The translations under genes and the position numbers were made by a program. Of a stretch of DNA of 64,000 nt, positions 43,540 through 52,317 are shown piece after piece. The DNA is from Tissierella simiarum (lineage in GTDB: Bacteria > Bacillota > Clostridia > Tissierellales > Tissierellaceae). The stretch spans positions 124,001 to 188,000 of the forward strand of contig NZ_JAHLPM010000009.1 of the NCBI RefSeq assembly GCF_018917865.1. Direction: 5' to 3'. The notes under the pieces are model-generated. The model did not search any database and had not been told where the DNA came from. It saw only the letters and a list, made by a program, of their open reading frames with translations. Every line of letters begins with the position of its first letter. Within the stretch, counting starts at the first letter, position 1.

Positions 43540-43740
43540 TATTAAAGCCTAACTTTAAAAGCTCTCTTTAACCTTTGCCAGAAAATCTTAATTTTTATTT
43601 GGATTAAATCTAAAATAGCTTACATATTGTATCTATTTTAGCATAAATTCCATCTAATTCATTTTCTTTTGCATTTAACTTTCTCTACTAATTTTGCTTT
43701 AGCTTATTAATATAATAACATATTATCTAGAAAAATGAAA

Positions 43741-44523
43741 CTAATTAAAAGAAGATTTTAAAATATCTAAATTTTTCAGCGAGCTACTATTTACTTCTAC
43801 TAAATCTATTTCAGTATTTATAACTTCTTTAATTAAAGTTTCTAATATGCTTTTATTTACATTGTAAAATAATGTTCTATTGTAATCTACTATACTATAA
43901 TTTTTCATATCAGAGATAATATTGGCCTCCATAATTGATAATACTTCTTCTGCTTTAATAATTATCTCATTTCCTTGGAGAAATACATGTATGTTTTTGG
44001 GTCCTTTTCCAGTATAAGTTTTTAAAAAATATGCTACCTTTCTACCAATATCCTTTTCTAATTCTACTTTTTTATCTCTATCTAAAATTATATCTTCATT
44101 TATTATTAATCCATTGTATTTATTTTTTAATATGTTAGAGGATAATTCCTCCATGGTAAATATTAATTGATTTGTATCTATAGGTTTTATTATATATTTA
44201 ACTATTCCTATATCAACAGCTTTTAAAATAGTACTACTATCAGATAGAGCCGAAATAATTATAACTGGTCCTTCATATCCATCCTTTTTCGCTATTTTAA
44301 TCATCTCTAGCCCATTCATATTAGGCATTTTTAAATCTGTTATGATAATGTCTACTTTATTCCTTTGTAAAATATCTAATCCTTCCATTCCACTAGTAGC
44401 TGTCAATAATTTACCTACTCTTCTTTTTAAAAATCTTTCAAGTTCTACTTTAGTAAAATCATCATCCTCTACTAATAATACTCTAATATTATTTAAAAGG
44501 TTATGGTTTCTCGTACTCTGCAT
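43741..44523 (-). CDS. response regulator with DUF2294 output domain
   Basis: Residues ~13-125 form a receiver domain: acidic pair in VLLVEDDDF, phosphoryl Asp in IIITDLKMPN, Ser/Thr switch in VIIISALSD and Lys in YIIKPID. The C-terminal 100 residues match DUF2294: TYTGKGPKNIHVFLQGNEII, then SIMEANIISDMKNYSIVDYN. There is no DNA-binding domain, so the output is probably protein-based or not yet defined. The ATG follows AGGGAGG inside the kinase gene and overlaps it by 23 bases. It is the cognate partner of that kinase. Confidence 0.82.
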   Translation of the reverse strand: MQSTRNHNLLNNIRVLLVEDDDFTKVELERFLKRRVGKLLTATSGMEGLDILQRNKVDIIITDLKMPNMNGLEMIKIAKKDGYEGPVIIISALSDSSTILKAVDIGIVKYIIKPIDTNQLIFTMEELSSNILKNKYNGLIINEDIILDRDKKVELEKDIGRKVAYFLKTYTGKGPKNIHVFLQGNEIIIKAEEVLSIMEANIISDMKNYSIVDYNRTLFYNVNKSILETLIKEVINTEIDLVEVNSSSLKNLDILKSSFN

Positions 44524-46384
44524 CTTCTAACCTCCCTTTAGGAACTACCAATTTCATAGAAACACCGTCTTTAATATTAGACCATTGGATGAATCCATTC
44601 ATGTTATTTATAATAGTTTTTGCCATATATAATCCTAACCCAGTACCATCTGAATTATTTTTTGTAGTAAAGTATGCATCAAATATGTTTTCTTTTATTT
44701 CATTACTAATTCCGCCAGCATTATCTATAATTTCACAAACTGCCCTATGATTTTCATCATATATTAGAATTTTTATTATTTTCTCCTCTCTTTTAATAGA
44801 AACCAATGCGTCTATAGAATTGTTTAAAATATTGTATATTACTTGAGAATACTGATTTTTATATCCATATGCTGTTAATGAATCAATTTCATCTACTATT
44901 AGTGTTATATTGTTAAACCTTATATTTTCTTCTAAAATACTTAGTGCTAACTTTACACTATCTAATATGTAGAAGTTTTCTTTTTTATTCTTTGGATTCA
45001 AATAATACCTAAAGTCATCAATAGTATTTGACATCTGCTTTATCAATAAGTGTCCTCTTCCTATAGAGGAATGAAGATATTCACTATCTAATTCTCCATA
45101 GTTATAAGAATCTTGTAAATTAGATAAGATTAGATTTAAATTGTTCAACGGTTGTCTCCACTGATGTGCTATATTACCTATCATTTCACCCATAGCAGCA
45201 AGTCTAGCTTGATATAAGATTAATGCTTCTTTTCTCTTATTTTCTTCTAATTCTTTTTTTAGTTCTTTATTTTTGTTAAAAAGATTTATTACAAAAAATA
45301 TAATGGTTCCTAACAATATAATTATTAGTATTTTAATAATTCTTTTTATAAAGATTTTACTTCTATTAAGTAAAATCTTTTCATAATTGAATACAAACTC
45401 ATCCATGTTAATAGGCTTATCTACTAATTCTAGCTTTTTCAAATTGTTATACATCTTTTCCCATCTATATACATTTATGTTACCAAGATTAACTATAGGA
45501 TATAGGGTAAGTTCTCTTATTTGTTCAGCTTGAAATCTATTATAATCCATAAAGTCTTTTTCACTTTTAAGTTCTGGATTAGAAAATTCTTTTTCCATTC
45601 TTTCAATTATCTCATGTGGATTCTCTAATGCATACTCCCATCCTTTCATACTTGCTCTTCTAAATCTTTCTACCAACTCGGGATCTTTGAGTACAAAGTC
45701 CCTTGTTGTAAATAATGTATCTCCATAAAAATCTATACCATAATCTATAGGCTTTATAGATTTTAAATTGTTTCCTTCTTTTCTAGCATAAAACTCAATT
45801 ATTCCCCCTAAATATCCTGGTATAACATCATATTTATCATTAATAATATCTTCTGATTTAAATTTTTCATTTTCATCACCTATAGGTAAAATACTAGGAT
45901 CTATCCCTTCATTTATAAGCATAGCTTGGAGTTCAATATCAAGAAGATCATTTTTTCTCCGCCCTACTTTTAATTTTGTTATGTCGACTGGAGATAAAAA
46001 TGGAATATTTTCATCTATAAAAAATGTTATGGCACTTCTTTGCAAAACTGAAGAAATAATACATAGACCCTTTTTTTCATCTTCTGCCAATAAAATATCT
46101 GTAGAACCTATTCCAAAATCAGCTCTTCCCTCTAAAACTTCTTCAGTTGCATTTAATACTTGGTTATCCTTTGTACAACCAGGTCTGATTTCTACTTCTA
46201 TATTTTCATCTGCATAGTAACCCATCCAGTCTGCTGCATAATATCCAGCAAATTGAAATTGATGATTCCACCTTAGTTGGAGTACTACTTTATCTTGAGT
46301 TTCACAGTGTGTTTTTCTCGGATTCCATATTATAAACATGAGTATTATAAATGAAAAAAGCAAAGATATTTTGTTTTTTCTCAC
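44501..46384 (-). CDS. sensor histidine kinase with THI5/NMT1-like extracellular domain
   Basis: An export signal (KISLLFSFIILMFIIW) leads to a periplasmic-binding-type domain of THI5/NMT1 class: LRWNHQFQFAGYYAADWMGY, NATEEVLEGRADFGIG, SSVLQRSAITFFID. A second membrane helix lies near residue 360. The kinase core follows: H-box MGEMIGNIAHQWRQPLNNLN, N-box YNILNNSIDALVS, and G-box TKNNSDGTGLGLYMAK. THI5 domains bind pyrimidine or thiamine-precursor-like ligands, so a nucleobase-type ligand is possible here, next to purine genes. I choose the GTG at 46382-46384 behind GGAGG, 15 codons after the frame opens, because it gives a clean signal peptide. The length is 627 residues. Confidence 0.85.
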   Translation of the reverse strand: MRKNKISLLFSFIILMFIIWNPRKTHCETQDKVVLQLRWNHQFQFAGYYAADWMGYYADENIEVEIRPGCTKDNQVLNATEEVLEGRADFGIGSTDILLAEDEKKGLCIISSVLQRSAITFFIDENIPFLSPVDITKLKVGRRKNDLLDIELQAMLINEGIDPSILPIGDENEKFKSEDIINDKYDVIPGYLGGIIEFYARKEGNNLKSIKPIDYGIDFYGDTLFTTRDFVLKDPELVERFRRASMKGWEYALENPHEIIERMEKEFSNPELKSEKDFMDYNRFQAEQIRELTLYPIVNLGNINVYRWEKMYNNLKKLELVDKPINMDEFVFNYEKILLNRSKIFIKRIIKILIIILLGTIIFFVINLFNKNKELKKELEENKRKEALILYQARLAAMGEMIGNIAHQWRQPLNNLNLILSNLQDSYNYGELDSEYLHSSIGRGHLLIKQMSNTIDDFRYYLNPKNKKENFYILDSVKLALSILEENIRFNNITLIVDEIDSLTAYGYKNQYSQVIYNILNNSIDALVSIKREEKIIKILIYDENHRAVCEIIDNAGGISNEIKENIFDAYFTTKNNSDGTGLGLYMAKTIINNMNGFIQWSNIKDGVSMKLVVPKGRLEDAEYEKP

Positions 46385-46659
46385 TATTGGCAACCTCCAA
46401 ACAACGTATTGTATGAAATTTTCTGCCATAAGTATTGAATTCTATAAATATTTATTAATTCCTTTATATATTTTCCACAAATTATTTATATTTTGATAAT
46501 TACTCAAGACTTATTTTTAGGTTATGCTAAAAGAAATAAAAAAACAAAGGCCCTTAAACTCACATAAATAGATATGATTTTATCCTAAATATTTTGAGTA
46601 AGAACCTCCTATATAATTATTTAAGTTACAATAGATCTAACTTTTTCTTTATAATAGAT

Positions 46660-47328
46660 TCATTCAATGCCTTCTATTTCTAATTCTAGTTTTTTAAAAA
46701 ACAGATCCATAAATGCTAACCTATCTTTACCAATTTCTTTTGCCTTTTTAGTATATAACTTTTCAGGGATTTTCTTAAATTTAAGTTCATATTCAATAAA
46801 TGGTGAGTGCTTTGATACATCTTTTAATCTTCCATTTTCACTTGTATTATTTATTATGTAGTCATTGCTCAAATTGTTTTGTGATAAACTTTGACCGAAT
46901 TGTCCTGATATCATAAATGTACGAGCAATTCCAATAGAGCCTATTACATCTAGTTTATCAGCATCAAAAAGTATTTTAGCTTCTATTGTTCTAGGCTCAT
47001 TTCCACTTCTATATCTATGTGTAATAATACAATGCTTAATTTTTTCAATTTCTTCTTCATTATAATCTAAATTTCTCAATATATCCTCAGCCATTTCAGC
47101 ACCTAAAATTGCATGGTCTGTTTTTCCGCTTTTATCTTGACTTTCAATAACCCGTCCAATATCATGTAATAATGCTGCCGGAATTAAAATGTCTAAATCT
47201 ACATGCTCTTCATATTTGGCTAAAAATATACACATATTATGTACTCTCATGACGTGATCTAAATTATGTGCAGAACAAGATAATTCTTTGCCTACGATTT
47301 CTTTTATTTTGTTAATTCTTGCTTTCAT
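46660..47328 (-). CDS. HD-domain phosphohydrolase
   Basis: A 222-residue HD-superfamily protein. The metal ligands are seen in CSAHNLDHVMRVHNMC (His), ALLHDIGRVIES (the HD pair), HCIITHRYR (His) and LFDADKLDVIG (Asp). It resembles small hydrolases of the YedJ type that act on phosphate esters or nucleotides. The substrate is unknown. The ATG follows AAAAGGGGAG. It precedes the sensor kinase on the same strand with a 275-base gap, so shared transcription is not certain. Confidence 0.9.
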   Translation of the reverse strand: MKARINKIKEIVGKELSCSAHNLDHVMRVHNMCIFLAKYEEHVDLDILIPAALLHDIGRVIESQDKSGKTDHAILGAEMAEDILRNLDYNEEEIEKIKHCIITHRYRSGNEPRTIEAKILFDADKLDVIGSIGIARTFMISGQFGQSLSQNNLSNDYIINNTSENGRLKDVSKHSPFIEYELKFKKIPEKLYTKKAKEIGKDRLAFMDLFFKKLELEIEGIE

Positions 47329-47365
47329 ATTCTTTGCTCCCCTTTTTTGATGCTAGTAAGTATTT

Positions 47366-47950
47366 TTAGAAATCAATATATTTATCTTCTTTTAAACCTT
47401 GTAATATCCTTTCTAATAAATGAGGATGAAATAACTTTACGCTTTCTAAGATTCTATCTCCAAATCTCCTTGTCCATATAATACCTCTCATTACTAAATC
47501 CTCATCATCACTCGGTATCCCATCAATTTTTTCTGGATAATATTTTATTATCAACTTTTCTTGCTTTTCTAGGTTAATTAAAAATTCTTTTGCATCTTCT
47601 ATCTTTATTTCATCTATTATTTGCACTGGAACTGGACATACAACTTCTTCATTCCAACTTGTTTTACCATCTAAAAAATTATCTTGTGATAAGACATAGA
47701 TAGAACCTTGTATACCGTCATATCTTAGATCAAAAGCACCTTTAAATCTCTCACAAATATAGACTTTCCCTGTTTCTTCTTCTCTTCCAACACTACAAGT
47801 GAAATCCCCACCATAACTATTAAGAAATACTGCTGACATTACTAAATCTTTTGTTCCATAAACCCATTCTACTCCATGAGTACTTTTTTGAGGAATAAGT
47901 TTTTTTAATTCTTGCTCTTTTGAACTATGATACACTTTTCCCAATTTCAT
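47366..47950 (-). CDS. conserved-looking protein of unknown function
   Basis: A 194-residue cytoplasmic protein without a signal peptide or membrane helix. A Trp/Gly-rich N-terminal half (GVEWVYGTKDLVMSAVFL, GGDFTCSVGREEETGKVY) and a helical end (ESVKLFHPHLLERILQGL) are visible. I do not recognise the family, although a GIWTRR-type segment looks conserved. The start is uncertain: ATG at 47948-47950 is only 2 bases after GGAGAG, and the TTG two codons later has better spacing. It lies between the HAD phosphatase and HD genes on the same strand. Confidence 0.6.
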   Translation of the reverse strand: MKLGKVYHSSKEQELKKLIPQKSTHGVEWVYGTKDLVMSAVFLNSYGGDFTCSVGREEETGKVYICERFKGAFDLRYDGIQGSIYVLSQDNFLDGKTSWNEEVVCPVPVQIIDEIKIEDAKEFLINLEKQEKLIIKYYPEKIDGIPSDDEDLVMRGIIWTRRFGDRILESVKLFHPHLLERILQGLKEDKYIDF

Positions 47951-47996
47951 CTCTCCATTTATCAGTATACTTAGTTGTTCTTACTTTCATTGGTAT

Positions 47997-48524
47997 CTAC
48001 TTAAGTTCCTTTATCCATCTTACTGCATCCTCTAAATCTCTTGCAATATAATTTGCTTCTATACTTTCCCATTTGTATCTATATTGATTAAGTGCTTCTT
48101 TTCCTGCTCCAGTTAAAACCAATATATTTAGACAACCTGCATTATATCCAGCCAAAATATCAGACCATCTATCACCAATTACTATACATTTTGTTAGATC
48201 TAAGTCATTCTCTTCGGCTGCTCTATATAACATCTCTGGACTAGGTTTTCTACATTTACATCCTTCAGTATGCTGATGAGGACAAATATAAGCACCATCA
48301 AATCCAAAGTTAATCATTTCATTGATGAAGTCTTCTTCCATTACATCTCCACGTGATATTCCTGGTTGATTTGTAAATCCATATAACTTAACACCTAATT
48401 CCTTTAATGCTTTTATGGATTTATCAGAAAATGAAAATAACTGAAAAACACCAGGATATGATACTTCATTTGATCCACCGATAGTTCCATCTCTATCGAT
48501 AAAAACGGCTTGTATCTTGGACAT
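47997..48524 (-). CDS. HAD-IIIA family phosphatase (histidinol/heptose phosphatase-like)
   Basis: A 175-residue HAD-IIIA protein: motif I VFIDRDGTIGGSNEVSYPG, the zinc loop CPHQHTEGCKCRKP, and motif IV CIVIGDRWSDILAGYNAGC. It also has motif II in LYGFTNQPGISRG. It is the second member of this type in the window; the other is at 29742. The substrate is not known. The ATG at 48522-48524 is 9 bases behind GGGGG; the ATG three codons upstream is too close to that site. It follows the methyltransferase gene after 38 bases. Confidence 0.9.
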   Translation of the reverse strand: MSKIQAVFIDRDGTIGGSNEVSYPGVFQLFSFSDKSIKALKELGVKLYGFTNQPGISRGDVMEEDFINEMINFGFDGAYICPHQHTEGCKCRKPSPEMLYRAAEENDLDLTKCIVIGDRWSDILAGYNAGCLNILVLTGAGKEALNQYRYKWESIEANYIARDLEDAVRWIKELK

Positions 48525-48562
48525 TTTTATCATCCCCCTAAGTAAATGTTTCTTTAAATAAA

Positions 48563-49144
48563 CTAATTCTTTGACTTCTTGACCTTGGCATATGTACTAT
48601 CTTTCTTTATAGACATAAATACAAAATAATCATCTATCTTCCAAACTTGTGCACCACCAAAGATAGATTTAAATTTATTCCGATACCATAAATCTCTTTT
48701 AAGAACCATGTACATTCTTCCACCAATACACAACCTATTAAATCCTTTTTCAATAAACTCTTTTGCCACTGAAAAGTCTGTATGGTATGGTGGATTTGAT
48801 AATATTAAAGTAAAGTCTTTCTCATCTACGTTTTTAAATCCATCACTTTCATAAATTGTAATATCGCCTACATCATTTAATTTGGCATTTTCTTTAGATA
48901 GGTGAATGGCTAATCTATCCTTATCAGTCATGACTACATTATGAGGACCTAATATTTTTGCAGCCAATATACCAACAACCCCATATCCACAGCCTAAATC
49001 TAAAACTTTGTCCCCATCTTGAAAATCAACTAATGAAAGCATTGCCAAAGTGCCTTTATCAATTCTCCTAGGTGAGAAAACTCCTTCTTCAGTTTTAAAT
49101 ATTAACTCTATCCCTTTTATAGTTTCGTTAATCATATAACTCAT
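48563..49144 (-). CDS. class I methyltransferase, RsmC-like
   Basis: A 193-residue SAM-dependent methyltransferase. Motif I is VLDLGCGYGVVGILAAKIL, motif II is VVMTDKDRLAIHL, and the N6-adenine/guanine type motif IV is LILSNPPYHTDFSVA. The NPPYH sequence and length fit the small RsmC-like or YbiN-like rRNA guanine methyltransferases, but a different substrate is possible. The ATG follows AAGAGGAAATAG. It comes before the HAD phosphatase on the same strand and may form a transcript with it and the next two genes. Confidence 0.87.
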   Translation of the reverse strand: MSYMINETIKGIELIFKTEEGVFSPRRIDKGTLAMLSLVDFQDGDKVLDLGCGYGVVGILAAKILGPHNVVMTDKDRLAIHLSKENAKLNDVGDITIYESDGFKNVDEKDFTLILSNPPYHTDFSVAKEFIEKGFNRLCIGGRMYMVLKRDLWYRNKFKSIFGGAQVWKIDDYFVFMSIKKDSTYAKVKKSKN

Positions 49145-49384
49145 AACTATTTCCTCTTCCCTATGTTTTTTAATATTCTCTAACTTATCTTTTCTAATAT
49201 TTCAATTTCATATTTATATACCTTTTCAAAGTAATAACATGCATCGAATAAAAACCGTATTTTCTCTAATATCTATTTTTAGTGCTACTTCCTCAGCCTT
49301 AATCCAACATTAATAATGTAAAATTATAATATGTTTCTAGACTTTATATATTCTCCTCATAAAGTAAGACTCTTGCCTATTTTC

Positions 49385-50200
49385 TTAAAGTCCAAAGCTA
49401 ATTTGGTTCACCCTTCCACATTCTATGAATCCCACATTTTTATAAGCTTTATTTGAAGCAGGATTTGATAAATCAGTATAAAGCATTGGTATTCTATTCT
49501 CTCTATATATAATTTTGCTTATCTCACTAACCAATGCACTCGCATATCCCTTTTTACGCTGTGATAACGGCGTATATACTTCATTTATTCTTCCATGTCT
49601 AGGAGAGCGATGAGCTATATTAGCCATTGATACAATTTTATTTCCAACTTTCCACACATAAAAATTATCACTTAATATATATTCCCTTGCTATTTCAATT
49701 TGCTTATCTATAGTTGTATTTATATTGAAACAATCTTCTATAAATCCTACAAGAAATTCAGCTATGATACCTATATCTTCTAGAGACGGCTTATTTATTG
49801 AGCCGTTAATATTTCTTGGAGAAATTATAACAGGACAACAATATGATTCCATGCATATAGATGTTTTCCAGTTTACACCTCTACGTTTAGCATAATTATT
49901 GGCTATAAATTCAGCTATTTGAGGCTTTGCAACAAAAGTTAATTTAGTTCTATCACAAAATAAATTATAGAAATCATCTGCTAATTCCTCATATTCATTT
50001 TCTTCTATACTTTTATCAGTCCATATCCATACAGGATACTTAGGTGAAGATTGTGCCATAATAATTTTACCGTTTTCACTTTTCATCATTAGAGGATTAT
50101 CATCATCCCTAATACGATGCATTAAGTTAAATGTAACTTCGTCTTTAATAAATGGCTCAATATCAAAAATATTTGAAGATTTATCAAATGTTATCATCAT
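49385..50200 (-). CDS. GNAT N-acetyltransferase (FR47-like)
   Basis: A 271-residue two-part protein. The first ~130 residues are a divergent N-terminal domain (FDIEPFIKDEVTFNLMHRI, AEFIANNYAKRRGVNWK). The acetyl-CoA-binding domain follows, with HRSPRHGRINEVYTPLSQRK then KGYASALVSEISKIIY and the late SNPASNKAYKNVGFIE. This order matches FR47-type acetyltransferases. The substrate is unknown. The ATG follows AAAAGGGGAAG. The 240-base gap downstream to the methyltransferase is AT-rich with nothing I can name. Confidence 0.88.
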   Translation of the reverse strand: MMITFDKSSNIFDIEPFIKDEVTFNLMHRIRDDDNPLMMKSENGKIIMAQSSPKYPVWIWTDKSIEENEYEELADDFYNLFCDRTKLTFVAKPQIAEFIANNYAKRRGVNWKTSICMESYCCPVIISPRNINGSINKPSLEDIGIIAEFLVGFIEDCFNINTTIDKQIEIAREYILSDNFYVWKVGNKIVSMANIAHRSPRHGRINEVYTPLSQRKKGYASALVSEISKIIYRENRIPMLYTDLSNPASNKAYKNVGFIECGRVNQISFGL

Positions 50201-50456
50201 AGTTACTTCCCCTTTTGTATGAACAATCTAATTTATTTATATATTATAGATCTTATAATTTTTTATTCTGAGAAACTAAAAGTAAGTATGAGCTGAAACT
50301 AAGTGTGCTGGACAAGTATTCTGTTTTTCAATTTTATATGTATACTCCAGCCAAAAGTAAACCAGAACTATTCTTTTGTTATCTTAATAACACTTTCCTA
50401 AATTAGAAATCATTCCAAACAAGTTATTTTTACACATATTATACATATCACCCTTA

Positions 50457-51329
50457 CTATAGCTGTTGCATCAAATGAACCAATATTTTTTCAGTTTCTT
50501 CACGAACATCTTTAAATTGGAAACCTAAACTTTTAGCTTTTTTATTATCTAGAGTATATCTATAAAAACCGTTAAATGCTCCTACTTTTCCTATATCACT
50601 TGCTGCTGCAATCCACCTTTTATTTAATTTTTCTTCGCATATTCTTATAATTTCTTTTATTTGTATAGTACCATCACTGCATGCATTTATTGGACCTCTA
50701 AAATCTTTGGTGCTTATCCAATGTAAAAATTCTCCTGCTTCCTCCGAAGAAATAAAAGACATTTGACTTTCAAGATTATCTATAAAAATATCTTTTTTAT
50801 TATAGATATTCTCTGCATATGAAAATAATCTTCCAGTATAATCTTCTTCCCCAATTACAATTGGAAAACGTACAGCTACTACCGGAAATGTTGCTTTCTG
50901 AAAAAATACTGCCTCTGCCAGTCTTTTTCCTTCACCATAATCAAACTCTTCTCTTTCTCCATATTTAATTTCATAATTATAGGGATTAAAATCCTCTTCT
51001 TTCAAATTAAGTCCTTCATCATAAACGGATAGTGTAGATGTAAAAATGTACTTACCTACATTACCTTTAAAAATATCACATACATTTATTGCTCCATTAG
51101 GGCTATAGCATATATTATCATAAACAACATCAAACTTCTTATTACTAAAAGCCTTTTCTAAATCCTCTCTATTTTCTCTATCTACTATTATTCTCTTTAC
51201 TTTGTCTTCAAAGTTATCTTTTGTAATTCCTCTTGTTGCAATAGTTACGTCGTATCCTTCATCAACAAGAACTTTTACTAGTTTTTTGCCAAAAAATCTT
51301 GTCCCTCCAAAAACCAAAACTTCTTTCAT
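50457..51329 (-). CDS. NAD-dependent epimerase/dehydratase family protein
   Basis: A 290-residue short-chain dehydrogenase-like protein of the extended or atypical class. The cofactor loop is EVLVFGGTRFFGKKLVKVL and the Rossmann second loop is IATRGI. The catalytic YxxxK is unclear: TSTLSVYDEGL and YGEREEFDYGEGKRLAEAVF supply a Tyr-x-x-x-Gly-Lys-like segment. It resembles plant CSP41-like and some sugar-nucleotide proteins. The reaction is not determinable. The ATG follows AGGAGGACTAAT. It stands alone on the minus strand. Confidence 0.85.
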   Translation of the reverse strand: MKEVLVFGGTRFFGKKLVKVLVDEGYDVTIATRGITKDNFEDKVKRIIVDRENREDLEKAFSNKKFDVVYDNICYSPNGAINVCDIFKGNVGKYIFTSTLSVYDEGLNLKEEDFNPYNYEIKYGEREEFDYGEGKRLAEAVFFQKATFPVVAVRFPIVIGEEDYTGRLFSYAENIYNKKDIFIDNLESQMSFISSEEAGEFLHWISTKDFRGPINACSDGTIQIKEIIRICEEKLNKRWIAAASDIGKVGAFNGFYRYTLDNKKAKSLGFQFKDVREETEKILVHLMQQL

Positions 51330-51487
51330 TATATTAGTCCTCCTTCTTCAAAAAATACTTTCTATCCAATGATTCATTTTATGAATCCATCCACTTGTAA
51401 GAAAGTTTTATTAATTACTTATTTCTAGACTTCAATGTCAAATACTTTTGAAAAATATTCTTTATCTTTGTTTAATTTAAATTATAT

Positions 51488-51976
51488 TCATAGATTTAAT
51501 AATTTACATGCATCAAAAAATATTTCCTTTATACTATGACTTTTCATATTGTCTAAATATATTGCAATACCTACTGTCTCTTCATCCGAAATATCTATGT
51601 TATGAGATATATCTGAAACAGATTTACCTTCAGTATAAAAATCAATAAGGCAATTATTTCCCCCATATATTTCAACTTTATATCTACTTATTAAATTTTC
51701 AATATCAACTTTGTTAAATTCCACTTTATCAATAAAAAACTCAAACCATATACCATTAATATTAAAACCTATATCTCCTATTCCTTCTATAGCAACTACT
51801 GGTATTGGGTATTTCTGATATTCATATCTTCCATTTATCTTTATGTAATGTCCATTAAACAAACCATAGTTTACTTGCAGATTCGATTCATTTTTAATGG
51901 ATTCAAAAACATCTTCCCCTAACGAATATATATAGTTTAACTTATTATGAATAGAGTTAGTAATATTACTTTCCAT
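51488..51976 (-). CDS. DUF3201-like protein of unknown function
   Basis: A 162-residue cytoplasmic protein. The landmark segments are HNKLNYIYSLGEDVFESIKN, FNGHYIKINGRYEYQKYPIP and GDIGFNINGIWFEFFIDK. I recall similar proteins as DUF3201, but cannot verify it. No active-site pattern is visible. The ATG at 51974-51976 is 8 bases after GGAGG; the ATG five codons upstream overlaps that site. A dispersed repeat copy lies about 65 bases upstream. Confidence 0.65.
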   Translation of the reverse strand: MESNITNSIHNKLNYIYSLGEDVFESIKNESNLQVNYGLFNGHYIKINGRYEYQKYPIPVVAIEGIGDIGFNINGIWFEFFIDKVEFNKVDIENLISRYKVEIYGGNNCLIDFYTEGKSVSDISHNIDISDEETVGIAIYLDNMKSHSIKEIFFDACKLLNL

Positions 51977-52042
51977 ATAAGTATCCTCCATAATTTATTT
52001 CCCCTACTCTAATATTCATTTTAATCTTTCTCATAAAACCAT

Positions 52043-52108
52043 AATACTACCTATTCCACATTTTCCATCAAATTCCTTCCTAGATACTAAATATTCTTAT
52101 TTTTATAA
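52043..52108 (-). repeat. dispersed leader repeat, copy D
   Basis: The minus strand has AAATATTTAGTATCTAGGAA, GGAATTTGATGGAAAATG, TGGAATAGGTAGTATT, closely matching copy C at 38286. Like C it carries a ribosome binding site followed by a five-codon frame M-E-N-V-E and stop, here with ATG. The remaining 52109-52261 is AT-rich spacer before the EcsC-type gene, which is divergent from the repeat. Confidence 0.7.
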
Positions 52109-52242
52109 CATATTTAATTAATAAGGCAATAGCTCATTGTATTATAAATGTCTTTATGCCTAAATCATAATGCTTACTTAATGGATAAATTATATATTCA
52201 CTAATGCTTTTAACTCCTCCAAGTAATAGCTATTTCTTACAT

Positions 52243-52267
52243 TATTTCAATAGGTCTGGTGTATAAT
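52243..52267 (+). promoter_or_regulatory. candidate promoter of the EcsC-type gene
   Basis: TATAAT at 52262-52267 follows a poor -35 by an imperfect spacing. It lies 50 bases upstream of the start codon. The -10 is convincing; the -35 is not. Confidence 0.35.
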
Positions 52268-52317
52268 ATAAATTGTATAGACTGAACTTATTAAAAATAA
52301 TTTAGGTTGGTGATTGA

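Noticed and set aside
43449-43740. Known purine riboswitch upstream of the permease
   Set aside because: The pseudo-symmetric TATA...GGG and CCT...TATA core of the purine class is absent; only a terminator with possible alternative pairing is visible.
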